From assembly GCA_039545275.1 (NCBI GenBank), contig BCHS01000017.1:62001-126000 (forward strand): 64,000 nt of DNA, read 5' to 3'. Each line of letters opens with the position of its first letter. Within the stretch, counting starts at the first letter, position 1. Shown here piece after piece: positions 43,572 through 53,467 of the stretch. The notes beneath the pieces were generated by a model. That model made no database searches and was not told the DNA's origin. It was given only the letters and a program-made list of their open reading frames with translations. The stretch comes from Pseudomicrostroma phylloplanum (taxonomy: Eukaryota > Basidiomycota > Exobasidiomycetes > Microstromatales). The translations under genes were made by a program, and so were the position numbers.

Positions 43572-46500
43572 TCAGTAATCCACCCCAAGCAGCGAAGGGC
43601 CCGCTGGGCTCCTCTCAATCTCCCTCAGATGCCTCGTGGTCCATCCATCGCTCCTCACCCTCGCTTCCAACGAGGCAGTATTGCGCAAGGGGGCAGGGAT
43701 GACTGCTGGAGCTAGACTTTGCGCCTGCGCCTGCGCCTGCGCCTGCGATGCAGCGGCAGCGGCAGCAGCTCCAGCAGCAGAGAGAGGAGCATTGCCTGAA
43801 TGTACTCCTGTGCTACCCGGAGGCGAAGGAGCCAAAGCTACCGCTGCAGGTTGTGTTGGTGCGTCAAAGGGCGATCCGGCAGCGAACAGCGAAGAATCCG
43901 AGGCAGGATTGGCCGCCCCCGGACTGTACATCTGTGTCGGTGAAGCGGGCACAGAGTGCAATCCCAGCATAGACTCATTTGTGCTGACACCCGCAGGAGG
44001 AGCTCCTTCGTGTGGAAGGGACGCGGATCGACCTGCATTGCCACTGCCACTGCCAGTGCGCGACCTGGGGCTGGCAACCATCTCAATTGTCTCGTCTCCA
44101 GCTCCTCCTGCCCGCGCTTCGCGCTGCTGCTGTCTGGTGCTGCCCGCCTTGTCCTCCGTCCAGGACACACCTCGTAGATTGAATCCGGCCTTGAAGGCAC
44201 CATTTCCGGCACCTGAACCAGGCCCGAAGCCTGGGCCCAATGGTGGAGGTGTGGGTGTCAGGGTGACCCTCTTTGGCGACCTTGGCGCAGGACCAAGGTT
44301 GTGCGACGTCAGCCTGACCCGAGGCGAGGACAGCATGGCCGGGAGGATGATATTGCCCATCGATGCTCTAACGCCGGGGTTAGCATTCGCACCGGTAGAC
44401 CACCTGGGCGATTCGGCGATCGTGGTCAGAGGTCGAGGACCTGTCGCCGGTGTAGTCGTACCCGAATTTTGCTGCTGCGATACGACCTTTGGGAATGCGG
44501 GTGACACGGGAGATACAGGCGTGCTTTGGCTGGGGTCTCTGGCCAGGGTAGCAACGTCCGGTAGATCATTAGGCCGCTGCTGCGACTTCATGATTGGCAT
44601 CTGTTGCGCTCGACTTCGGGAACCCGCACCTAATCCGAAGGTCACGATAGACCACATACGCTCGGCCAAGGTAGGAGGTGGCATCTCACCCACTGAAGAA
44701 GGGGTACCCGAAGACCTTCGCGCGCTGAGCGTCTTTGATAGAGGCGCTTCGTCGAGGCCATAAGCTGGTGCGTCAGCTAATGTAGCATGTCCTCCCATCG
44801 AGGTCATGTCGGTGGGCTTAGCGGCGGATGGATCTTCTGGTGCTGCGCCTGTGCCCCAAGTGTGATATCGCCGCTTCATCTCCCACCGCACCTCGTGCTC
44901 AAAGTCCCTCGCCTCTTTGCCCTGCATCAGCATCATCTGCGCTTTGTGGAACAGAGAGTAGGGCGTAAAGACGTACGGCGTCCCCTCTTGCGTCCGGTAG
45001 GCTGGAAGAACTTGAGTAGGATCAATTTGATCCGACGTCTCTTCGGGCAGCACAGCATGGATGATTACCATCTCAGCCGGCTCCGTTGAGTCATCCAAGC
45101 TGGACGGCATCTGCAGCAGCTCAGAGGAGACACGAGCAGAAGTCGCAAGGTTCGGATAGACTGCCACTGACACGACGAGTGCTTCAAAGGCCGAGTGCAA
45201 AGACGCGACGAATTGCTCTCGGTCCGCAAGGGTTTGAGCCTCGGCGGCCAAGTCTTCGTCCTCGTCATTGTTGTTTCCCTCGCCCTGCTTATGGGCGACG
45301 AGTTCAGACCGCTGCTTGATACGTAGCGACTCGGTGTTGCACATTTCCATTGCCTCGTCGAGTGTGATCTGGTCGAGTCGCTTGATGAACCGTCGGTTTG
45401 CTGGGGTAATCCTTTCGACTTTTGGCAATCGGAATGCTGGGATCTGGTGGCGGGCAAAGCCGTACACGAGAGTCTCGAGGCCGCCAAATCTCGAGGTGGA
45501 AGCCCTGACACCAAACAGGCCAGCGTACACTCCTCCTGGCTGAACAAGAGGCACCGTGCCGCGCTTTGCGTAGGTCTGGAGTGCTTTGAGCATGCTACTC
45601 GCATCTTGCTTTGAGACTTCGAGACGGTCCGCAAAGGCGGCAGTCAGGAAGCGAATATCCATCATGCGGAAGCCGCGCTCGAGGTACTGCTCCTCGGATG
45701 TGGTCATTGCTCCCGGCTTGCCGGTAGGTCCTTCCAGCTTCCGCACAAGGAACAAAATGAGGCCTTCTCCCTCTTCTTCCTCCTCTTTTGGCTTGCGTCT
45801 GAGTACAGTGTCCCAGAAGGTAGGAGGTGCAGGTCGCTGCTCGTCGGACATACTCGACCTCGTGCTGACCGTGTGGACAGTCATGCCCTCCTCCGCATCC
45901 ATCTCGGCCAGTCTGGTCAATACCTTCTCCCGTGCTGCGTCGTTCTTTGCGCTTGGTTTCCGCTTGCGAGTCCCGGTCAGGATGGCTCGATCATAGAGGA
46001 CACCCACTTCTTGGAAAGCAATGTCCAGTTCAACGGCGAGCTGACGAGCCGCATCGACGACTTTATCCCTGAACTCCGTCATGACGGGGTCGTCGAACTC
46101 CAGGGTGTTGGCAGGACGACCTCTTTGTCCCAAGCGTTCAAATAAGTTACCCCGATAGATGTCATTGCGGTTGGCAGCAGTGTTGGTATCATCCTTGGAC
46201 CCATTCCTGCTACTGCTTTCGATGCGGAGGAATCTTTGCCCGATGCCCCTTAGCCAATCTACCACCAAGTCCCACTCCCATGAGACGGCAAAGAGCCACT
46301 GGAAAGTTGGTTGTCGACTGTCGAGTACGGCTCGAACCTCGGCTTGCCGCAGGGGAGTCTTGATGACGACAATGGGGAGTCCACCTTGCTCCTTGACCAA
46401 GAGTTGTCCCTTGTGATTGAAGGTAGCCGAGCAGACGACGACACTTCTGGCGGCTTCGCTCTGAGTCTTTGCCTCGCGAAGGTCCACGAGGTGAATGCCG

Positions 46501-47354
46501 ACGCAGAGGAGCGCGACGAGAGCACTGATGATGGGTAATGGTAGCGCAATGACGAGGTCATCCTGGTGGGAGGCGTATATGGTCTGTACCAGGCCGATAT
46601 CCTCGACCCGCACCATGAAGGATGTTCCCGCCATACCAATGTAATGCATTCCCGCTACCGATATCGAAAGGACGGCAGAGGCAATCAGTCGCCGCCACCA
46701 TCGCTTGCCGGACTGCAAACGGGGATGAAAGAAGATGGTGAGGGCAACGGTAGCTGCCGCCATTGCCAAGAGAATGGCAATGACCGTCTCAAGAGGGCGG
46801 TAGGTGGCGCGGAAATTTGCCTTGAAGGTGGCAGAGAAGTGCATTAAGCCGATGACGCCTCCGAGCAGTACGCCCGAGGCGATGACGCGCCAGAGGGTGA
46901 AGCGGACGGCATCGATGAAGAGGAAGGCGACGATGCTACCAAAGATGGTGACCAAGAGGGACATGGCCGTGTATCCTGGATCGAATGTGACAAACCAGAG
47001 GACGCCCTCTGCTGGGCTTACAGCCATGTGGATGCCTACAAAGTGCATCCCCCACACACCCAAGGTGGACATTACAATGGCGGCGAGGACCAATAGCAAG
47101 ATGTTGCGGTAGCCCTTTGTGGTGGTGCGGCGGGCGAGGAGGAAGATGGTGCACCATGCGCCATAATATGCGACTACGATGGAGGCAATGATCAAGCCAG
47201 GGTGGTATTTTTGAGGTACGGGAGAGGTAGTGTAGTAGTAAGCCAAGGCTTGGAGGTATGCAGGGTCATCGAGGGATCCAGAAGGAGTTGGCATAGAGCT
47301 AGGAGGCGCCACGGGTGGCGGTCCGCCAGAAGTGGGAGCGGCGAGAGAGGCCAT
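43572..47354 (-). CDS. Seven-TM MHYT-domain sensor protein with large cytoplasmic C-terminus
   Basis: Intronless, 1,260 aa. Seven predicted membrane helices (about 53-74, 84-109, 129-149, 158-174, 188-209, 222-242, 267-290) carry three MHYT-type signatures on alternate helices: WGMHFVGIHM (~101-110), GLMHFSATFK (~169-178) and AGMHYIGMAG (~234-243). In bacteria MHYT domains are proposed to bind metal (copper) and sense O2, CO or NO, and are fused to GGDEF/EAL. Here no such output domain is visible. Residues ~300-820 look folded (for example MTEFRDKVVDAARQLAVELDI, RFLTAAFADRLEVSKQDA, GGLETLVYGFARHQIPAFRLP) but match nothing I recognise. The last ~400 residues are disordered with QAQAQAQAQ. Plasma-membrane or endomembrane location is inferred. 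The start is the only sensible ATG upstream of TM1. Confidence 0.9.
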   Translation of the reverse strand: MASLAAPTSGGPPPVAPPSSMPTPSGSLDDPAYLQALAYYYTTSPVPQKYHPGLIIASIVVAYYGAWCTIFLLARRTTTKGYRNILLLVLAAIVMSTLGVWGMHFVGIHMAVSPAEGVLWFVTFDPGYTAMSLLVTIFGSIVAFLFIDAVRFTLWRVIASGVLLGGVIGLMHFSATFKANFRATYRPLETVIAILLAMAAATVALTIFFHPRLQSGKRWWRRLIASAVLSISVAGMHYIGMAGTSFMVRVEDIGLVQTIYASHQDDLVIALPLPIISALVALLCVGIHLVDLREAKTQSEAARSVVVCSATFNHKGQLLVKEQGGLPIVVIKTPLRQAEVRAVLDSRQPTFQWLFAVSWEWDLVVDWLRGIGQRFLRIESSSRNGSKDDTNTAANRNDIYRGNLFERLGQRGRPANTLEFDDPVMTEFRDKVVDAARQLAVELDIAFQEVGVLYDRAILTGTRKRKPSAKNDAAREKVLTRLAEMDAEEGMTVHTVSTRSSMSDEQRPAPPTFWDTVLRRKPKEEEEEGEGLILFLVRKLEGPTGKPGAMTTSEEQYLERGFRMMDIRFLTAAFADRLEVSKQDASSMLKALQTYAKRGTVPLVQPGGVYAGLFGVRASTSRFGGLETLVYGFARHQIPAFRLPKVERITPANRRFIKRLDQITLDEAMEMCNTESLRIKQRSELVAHKQGEGNNNDEDEDLAAEAQTLADREQFVASLHSAFEALVVSVAVYPNLATSARVSSELLQMPSSLDDSTEPAEMVIIHAVLPEETSDQIDPTQVLPAYRTQEGTPYVFTPYSLFHKAQMMLMQGKEARDFEHEVRWEMKRRYHTWGTGAAPEDPSAAKPTDMTSMGGHATLADAPAYGLDEAPLSKTLSARRSSGTPSSVGEMPPPTLAERMWSIVTFGLGAGSRSRAQQMPIMKSQQRPNDLPDVATLARDPSQSTPVSPVSPAFPKVVSQQQNSGTTTPATGPRPLTTIAESPRWSTGANANPGVRASMGNIILPAMLSSPRVRLTSHNLGPAPRSPKRVTLTPTPPPLGPGFGPGSGAGNGAFKAGFNLRGVSWTEDKAGSTRQQQREARAGGAGDETIEMVASPRSRTGSGSGNAGRSASLPHEGAPPAGVSTNESMLGLHSVPASPTQMYSPGAANPASDSSLFAAGSPFDAPTQPAAVALAPSPPGSTGVHSGNAPLSAAGAAAAAAASQAQAQAQAQSLAPAVIPAPLRNTASLEARVRSDGWTTRHLREIERSPAGPSLLGVDY

Positions 47355-48915
47355 GTTGGCGTGTCTAACAGGACCGAGAGAGGGGATCAGAGGCCAGCTA
47401 CTAGTCTTGACGATGCATTTCGAAGGGCTCGATATGCTGGGAATTGGAGGGAGAAGGTGAAAGTTGCGGGAGACGAGATGAGATGAGTTGAATTGAAGAA
47501 TCGAATGTAGAGGGAGGATCAGCGCTTGGACGAATCGGTAGAATGCGATGAGGGTCTAGTGGCGTCCAGGAAGAGACGAGGACGATGAGGCGGACCAAGC
47601 GGTGGTGTGGTAGAGTCGGAGCTTGCAGTGACCTACACTGCTCGGCAGCAGCGGTCGGAGTGTTTGTGGCAGAGGGCGAGTATGGCAGGCCGAGTCAGGG
47701 TTCCGAAGTTCTACTCTGAAGAAGGGAGGGCGAGGGGGTTGGATGTGGGGCGTGTTGCTTGGTTGGCAGGTACCGTGGTGGTGCCGCTGCCTGTCCAAAC
47801 CGCTTGGCTGTCCAATTTGGGTGGCGCACCCCAAGCAGGGGCACACTGTCCATCGTGAGTCGTGTCGTCTGCCTGGCACTGCTCCAGAAGCCACACGCCC
47901 CGCACATCGGGTCGAGCTTAATCTGCGGGCTTTGCACCCTCAGCCCGGGTCATTTATTTGCTCCCAGCTTGCAACCCACGCGCTGGGCTTCGTCTTTGTC
48001 TTGTCCCCTACTTCTGACCCTTCTGCCTCTGGCGTTTCCTGCTGCGCGGATCAGTCCGCCTCGCCTGTCACACCAAAAGAATGGCCCAGGGGAAGACCCA
48101 CATTTTCGATGTCACCCGCTGGCTACAAAGAACGCGTCTTGGGTGTTCAGCAGAGGTGTAGAGCCCGATGTCTACCATCGATGACAGAGACTGCTCAAAT
48201 ATGCTTCCTTTCATTCGCAGTGGTAGCGTCGACGGCCACTTGCCTTGTTTCTGAAAGTGAGCCCTCGACACCATGTAGCTCTCTTGCTCCAGGTGATGAC
48301 GGGCATGCTGCGCCAGTCGCCTGGCTGGGCTGGCTGCTGAAGCGGAGCTAGTCTAGCATAGGCGCGACCCAAATGCGGGGGCCTAAATCACATTTGAGTC
48401 GACGCGAAATAACGCAGCGACTCCCCCCGATCCTCAGCTCAATTCTCCGAAACAATCCCTCTCATCCCCGCCGGTCTATATGTATACAAGGCAGGCACGG
48501 GGCAGGACGGAGCCATGTAGACTGAAGTAGCCGAGGGCAGGAAAGGTAAGCCACTTTCTTGTCGTCCCATCCGCTGCAGGCAGGCAGGCAGGCAAGTTCG
48601 TTCCAACCTTTCCCTCGCAGAGGAGAGTTAAGGTTTGGATTTGATCCGGAGAGCCCTTTGTGCCAAGACAAGGGATCCTCACCCCATCCAGGTAAAGAAT
48701 GTAGAGAACGTAAATAATCTGTTCATAGCTCGCTGGGGAAGCCGTCTTGAAAGCTTATTGACAAGGGTCGCGGCGATACAGCCAAAGACTCGGAAATGCC
48801 GAAGAGCCACCACCTGTTCAGCGCCACGCTGCTTGCGAAACCCGTATGCATCATCAGCGGGAGATCGGGGGGGCTGTTCTGGGCCAAAAATTGGGTGAAT
48901 GTCATTGTCATGACC
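47355..48915. other. Intergenic region upstream of the MHYT gene
   Basis: 1.56 kb containing the MHYT promoter and the 3' flank of the histone-fold gene. It includes a GCAG microsatellite (48576-48593). Frames here are short and lack conserved features. Confidence 0.5.
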
Positions 48916-50439
48916 TCACCGATCCACTTCCATGGCCGCGGGATCTTCGTCGTCCTCTTCATTGGAATCCCCGTCGTCTGCCGCTGAGCCCTGCAGATCT
49001 CGCTCAGCCTCCTCCTCATCCTCCTCTCCTTCCTCGTCGTGGCCGGCTGCTGGAGCACCGAGCGCTACGTCTGCTTCCTCCAGGTCGCTGGACCCTGCCA
49101 TTTCCTCCGCCGCCCCACTGGCGCCATCCTTTGCAGAACGCTTATTGGCCCGAATGTTGCGACTCTTCTTGTTCACCTTCTTGCCGCCTGCAGTCAGCTG
49201 CGAGTGTGTTCTGACCTTTTCGGCATCGCTATCCAGTCCTGTGCCTGCGACAGAGTCATCCGCCTCCGCACCTGCAAGCGAGCCATTTTCGGCGACGTTG
49301 CCATTGTTACCGATGGAAGCTTGAGAAGCTACTAGGGACCCCGTGTCAAGGGCAGCTTCGTACTCCGAATGGCGTTGACGCTCAGCTAGGGCTACTGAGA
49401 GGGGTATTGTTTGAGGCATGACATCTGCGCAAGGGAGGTGGGTAGTCGGTGAGGTGTCAGATATTGGCGCAAGATCGCAGTGAGATCTTCCCAAAATGGT
49501 ATACTCACCGCATAAGAAGTCGAGATGGGTATTTGTCTTGACCGCTTGGGCTGAGGTGGCGAAAGGAGGCTCAAATTTGTTCAGAGCTGGATTACCTTTG
49601 CGGACGTGTATTATTGCGACTCACCTATGTCTTTGTAAAAGACGGCCTTGCGCTGGCTAAGCCTTGCTTGCGTGTATGCTTCATCGACCAGGTGGTGAAT
49701 GTAGAGCTCCTGTAGAGAGGACAGCGTATGCCAAGCCGTCCACGAGAAAGTTAGCTCGGTGCCCAATCCCAACCTCTGTGGGGACTTCTTGACGCACAGC
49801 TGCTCAGTACTCACGCATGCTTTCCCAATCACAAAGGTAGCCTCCTTTCCACAGCCAGATACGTCAGGATCCGTCTGGTGGCAGCGAGCAGCAACGGAAG
49901 GTTGTTCAGTCCGGCCGTTCCTCGCCTCGCTACATTGGCTGCTTCTCAGTAGGTCGACTCACCATGATAATCTTCTTGACCCTAGCTGTCGGCAATTGAC
50001 TAGTACCAGGCAGATTAGCCGCCTTCTTCCCCGCCGTGACAGCTCTAGCAGCCTTTGCCTGAGCGACATTATTACCTCCCTTCCAGCCTCCCCTTCCCCT
50101 GCCCCGTCCCCTCCCGCTCCCGCCCCTAATAGCAGCTGCTCCTCCCCCCCTCGAGAGCCGCGCAGAGGCACTTCCCTCTGCCGCATCCTCCTCTCCCTCC
50201 TCCCCGGCAAGAGCCTCACTACCACTCCCCACTCGCTCATCCTCCACATCTTCTTCTCCGGGAAAGGGAATGGGAGCTGAACCGCCTGAAGGTCGACCTT
50301 GGTCACCTGCGACGCCTCCACCACCGCCGGCGGTATCGTCTAGAGGAGCAGTCACGCTCTGTGGAGGTGGGGTGGAGCCGGGGGCGTCGAGCTCGGATCC
50401 GCCAGCGCCGCCAGTGAGGGCTGCTACGGGCACTGACAT
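48916..50439 (-). CDS. Histone-fold protein, Dpb3/POLE4-CHRAC15 (NF-YC-like) family
   Basis: Five exons: 50439-49963, 49874-49815, 49709-49625, 49550-49509 and 49424-48916, all GT-AG and in phase, giving 390 aa. The histone fold is assembled only after splicing: TARVKKIIMTDPDVSGCGKE, ATFVIGKACELYIHHLVDEA, YTQARLSQRKAVFYKDIAQA and VKTNTHLDFLCDVMPQTIPL. RVKKI...DPDV and the final helix ending in F-L-x-DV-(I/M)-P-x-T are diagnostic of the CBF/NF-Y-like fold of DNA polymerase epsilon subunit C (Dpb3) and CHRAC-15. The ~155-residue N-terminus is Gly/Pro-rich with an RGG-like GRGRGRGRGG stretch. The C-terminal ~160 residues are acidic (EEGEEDEEEAERD). A Dpb4-type partner is expected but is not in this window. 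Assignment to Dpb3 versus CHRAC is not resolved. Confidence 0.9.
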
Positions 50440-50784
50440 GGTTGATCAGGGGAAAAGAAGGAGAAGCGTGGGGTAAGATTGACGTGGGGCTGGTAATGGA
50501 GAATGTATCCAGATCGAAGAAGTGCCTTGCCTGTCGTCCTGGCCCATGCCATTTGCGCGTCTCGCCCTCCCGTCTTTCCTTCCGCGTCGTGCACTTCGAC
50601 TCACGCTTTCAGACCGCGCTCGCGTGTTGCACTTGCAGCGAGAGTCGAAGCTCACGCACTACACACTGCTCGTATCTCATAAGGGGACACGAGGGATACA
50701 ATGTAACAAGCAGGTGGAGAGATGGTGAAACTTGTCTCTGACAGGACAGACTTCAGACTGAGCAACGATCTGCCTGCTTTCTCT
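50440..50784. promoter_or_regulatory. Upstream region of the histone-fold gene
   Basis: 345 bp between the 3' end of the 266-aa gene and the histone-fold start. No discrete motif identified. Confidence 0.4.
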
Positions 50785-51585
50785 TCACCCTTCGAGCGCA
50801 GCAAGAATCTTCTTGAGCATCCCTCCACTGGCCATCCTAAGTCTCTCATTTCCATCCTTTCCCAGCTGTCTCTCCTTCTGCAAATCAGCCCAAGCAGGTC
50901 TAAACTCCTCATAGATCGTAGCAGCCACCAACTTCCAATCCATCCAATCTTCTTCCTGTTTCCCCTGTGGCACAGAGAACCCTCCCGCGGGGCAACCAGA
51001 GTGGATCCAGCTTAGCAGACTCTTGGCAAAGATCATAAAGGGTCCTCGGAGGTACTCGCCCCAGCCGTACTTGTGTCTATCGTCCGGTGCACGACCCAGC
51101 TTGCGCTCCAGCCAGTGGTACTTGTTCACACCCTCCTCAGTGGGTGGCTTGTATTCGTTGAAGCGGGAGATGATGGCGAACCAGACTGCCAGGTGGTCTT
51201 CCTGATTGATTTGGCGCGAGGCACCTGTGGGAGGAGGAGGAGCAGCGGGCTGAGGTAGCTTGGTGAGCCAGGAAGCCTTTGGAGTTCCAGGAGACTTGGG
51301 TGCTCGTGCTTTCTTGGTGGGAGATGGAGTCGAAGGCTCGTCTTGCGTTCGTCTCTTCTTCTTCTTCGGAGTCGCTGGCTCATCTTCTTTGACGTTGCTC
51401 TCTACTTCGGAGGCATCCCCTACAGAGGAGAGCGGAGAGGAGCCTCTTCGCTCGAGCTTCGTTGCACAGGCTTCAGAAGCCTCTTTCTCGTCGTCGATAG
51501 TGGCGTCTTGCTCTGTCTTGACCTCGGCATCTGCAGCCTCTGCGCAGGTGGATTCCACCTTCACCTTTGCTTTCTTGGGCGCCAT
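50785..51585 (-). CDS. Basidiomycete-type nuclear protein of unknown function
   Basis: Intronless, 266 aa. Residues 1-120 are charged and disordered with Lys-rich, NLS-like stretches (TPKKKKRRTQDE, PTKKARAPKSP). Residues ~128-235 look like a compact, Trp/Tyr-rich helical domain: EDHLAVWFAIISRFNEYKPP, KYHWLERKLGRAPDDRHKYG, WGEYLRGPFMIFAKSLLSWI and EEDWMDWKLVAATIYEEF. The final segment is a charged helix. I do not recognise the family. The NLS-like N-terminus suggests a nuclear protein. The neighbouring genes (Dpb3-like histone fold and NSA2, all leftward) are independent units, so context gives little. The start ATG at 51585 (MAPKKAKVKVE) is convincing. Confidence 0.8.
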   Translation of the reverse strand: MAPKKAKVKVESTCAEAADAEVKTEQDATIDDEKEASEACATKLERRGSSPLSSVGDASEVESNVKEDEPATPKKKKRRTQDEPSTPSPTKKARAPKSPGTPKASWLTKLPQPAAPPPPTGASRQINQEDHLAVWFAIISRFNEYKPPTEEGVNKYHWLERKLGRAPDDRHKYGWGEYLRGPFMIFAKSLLSWIHSGCPAGGFSVPQGKQEEDWMDWKLVAATIYEEFRPAWADLQKERQLGKDGNERLRMASGGMLKKILAALEG

Positions 51586-51968
51586 CGAGAACGGTTGTTC
51601 CTTACGGTCCCTGATGGATGTGTGTGTTGAGGTGGCCGATCGATGAGTACACTGCTAGACGGAGATGAGATGCGAGGGAGGCAGCGTGAGATTGGTTGAG
51701 AGGGAGGTCGAAAGGAGGCGAGCTCCTCAAGAATTCGCGGTCAGCGCGCTCATCGCGGGATACTCCTTCGATCCTCGTTCCTAGTGTCCCTCGACATCCC
51801 TACATCCGCCTCGGTCCGCTCTCGATCTTTGCTCTCACCCCGCATCAATGCTTTTTCCCGATGTCCGCAAAGTGCTTGCTCGGAGGAGGCGATGCGGAAC
51901 GGAATAGTATTACAATGTGAGTGAGCAAAAAATCAGGAACAGTCGTGACCGTGTGAATGTTGACGGGA
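51586..51968. promoter_or_regulatory. Upstream region of the 266-aa gene
   Basis: 383 bp between the NSA2 stop and the next leftward start. No repeat or discrete motif stands out. Confidence 0.4.
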
Positions 51969-53012
51969 CTAGGAGCTGACGAGGAGGACGGCATTGACGC
52001 AGCCTGAGCGGTGAAAGTGAAATGGGAAGGAGGTCAATCACCGGATCCTGCTGTTGCAACTGCTAGGAGATAGCACAGCCACTCAGCAACTCACCATCGT
52101 TCTCTGGGTTGTTTGTGACCTGCGCGTACTTTCCCCAAGCTACCTTTCCTCCAGTCGTGACGAGACCCTACAAAATTGAAATGGGAAGCATCAGTGGAAT
52201 CATCCCAGACTGACTGTTTCGTATGCAAGCATCCGCACTCACCAGCTCGCTGACGTTGACCTCGATGACTGCTCCCTTTGTCAACACTCCCAACTGCGTC
52301 ATGAGCGGTCCCTGGGGATTCTTCTTGACGCCGAGAATAGGCAGCGAGAATGTGGCCTTGAGGTCCGGGTGGGTGACGTGTGCCTTCTTGTACCTCATGG
52401 CCATTGGCCTGACGAACCTCTCGAGCTTGGGGGGTTTCCTTGTGAAGCTCTCTCCCACGAACGTCGCCTTTGTCACCATCCTCTTCCAACCCTTGTCCTT
52501 CCTCTTTCCAGACTTCATCACCTTGAATGCCTCGTCCTCTGCGATACCTCTGACCTGGGGCAGGGGCACAGCGTACTTGGCGGCCTTGTCCTTCCTCCTC
52601 TCTTTGACAGCAGACGAGAGAGCCTTTGCGTCCTTCTGGCCCTCTCGGTCAAGCAGATAAGTAGGCAAGGCCTGGTCTGGGTTGGACGAGGTGGATGCCT
52701 GCTTGACGTCCCGCTCCTCGTGAGCCTTGAGCGTCTTCTTCATCTGGATCTTCTCGGCTCGCCTCTTCTTGTTCAACATCTTGGCCTTGAGACCGATGGA
52801 CTTCTGAGCAATGGCCGAAGCCTTGTGCGAGGATCGAGCTTCCCTCTTGCGCCTGGAAGAGGAAAGAATTAGAGAGGATCAGTCAAGGCAATGCTTGTAG
52901 GCTGCGATTGTGGCCCCCCGCCTCTGCTCAGTCATACTCACAAGCGCTCCTCGTGGTCCATACGCCGACCATGTCTGCGGATGGACTCCTCGATGTACTC
53001 GTTCTGAGGCAT
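51969..53012 (-). CDS. NSA2: Ribosome biogenesis protein NSA2 (60S assembly)
   Basis: Four exons: 53012-52942, 52852-52243, 52167-52095 and 52003-51969, all GT-AG and in phase, giving 262 aa, the usual length for the family. Nsa2 is an eS8-like assembly factor of the nucleolar/nuclear pre-60S particle, required for 27S pre-rRNA processing. N-terminus [20 protein letters not shown] joins across the first splice to [12 protein letters not shown]. The middle has [40 protein letters not shown] and [20 protein letters not shown]. The C-terminal eS8-like barrel has [37 protein letters not shown] and [20 protein letters not shown]. The last two splices are needed for this conserved ending. It shares its upstream region with SEC61. 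Confidence 0.97.
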
Positions 53013-53467
53013 TGTTGAGACTCGGGAGGGGGTTGGTGTGGGTGAGGACGAGGATGCTAGATGGACCAGGTAAGGGTAGGTGAGTGTATCTCTCCGCCTT
53101 GCCTCCCCTCTGCCAAAATTTTGAGACTGGCCCGCCACTCCAGGCCGGACCGAGCGTCGGGGCTGGGAGTCGAATGCAGCCACAGGCAGAGGCCAGGCGG
53201 GGCGGGGCCAGGCGGGGGACGTCGTCGTCGCGCGCGGTGAGCCTTCCCTTGTGCATTGGGCGGACGTGTGAGCGTGTGTGCGGGTGTGGACGTCGTGGTG
53301 CCTCGGTGGCTTCCAGCGAGGCTCGTCCGCCTTTGCGCTCGCAGCCGCCAAGGCACCACAGCATCCCCCCCCCCCCGCCTGATCGATCTTCCTGCCACGA
53401 CTCCCTCCTCGACCATCACTGTACAACTCCTCCTACTCAACACCACCCCTCCCCTTGCTTGCCCATC
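53013..53467. promoter_or_regulatory. Compact divergent promoter NSA2/SEC61
   Basis: 455 bp between the two ATGs. It contains GC-rich GGCGGGGCCAGG-type DNA (53197-53216), a C11 run at 53366-53376 and a CT-rich leader ahead of SEC61. The size suggests shared regulation of two growth-linked genes; this is inference. Confidence 0.5.

Noticed and set aside
43636..44763. 375-codon open frame antisense to the MHYT gene tail
   Set aside because: Lies opposite a low-complexity coding region and has no conserved feature.
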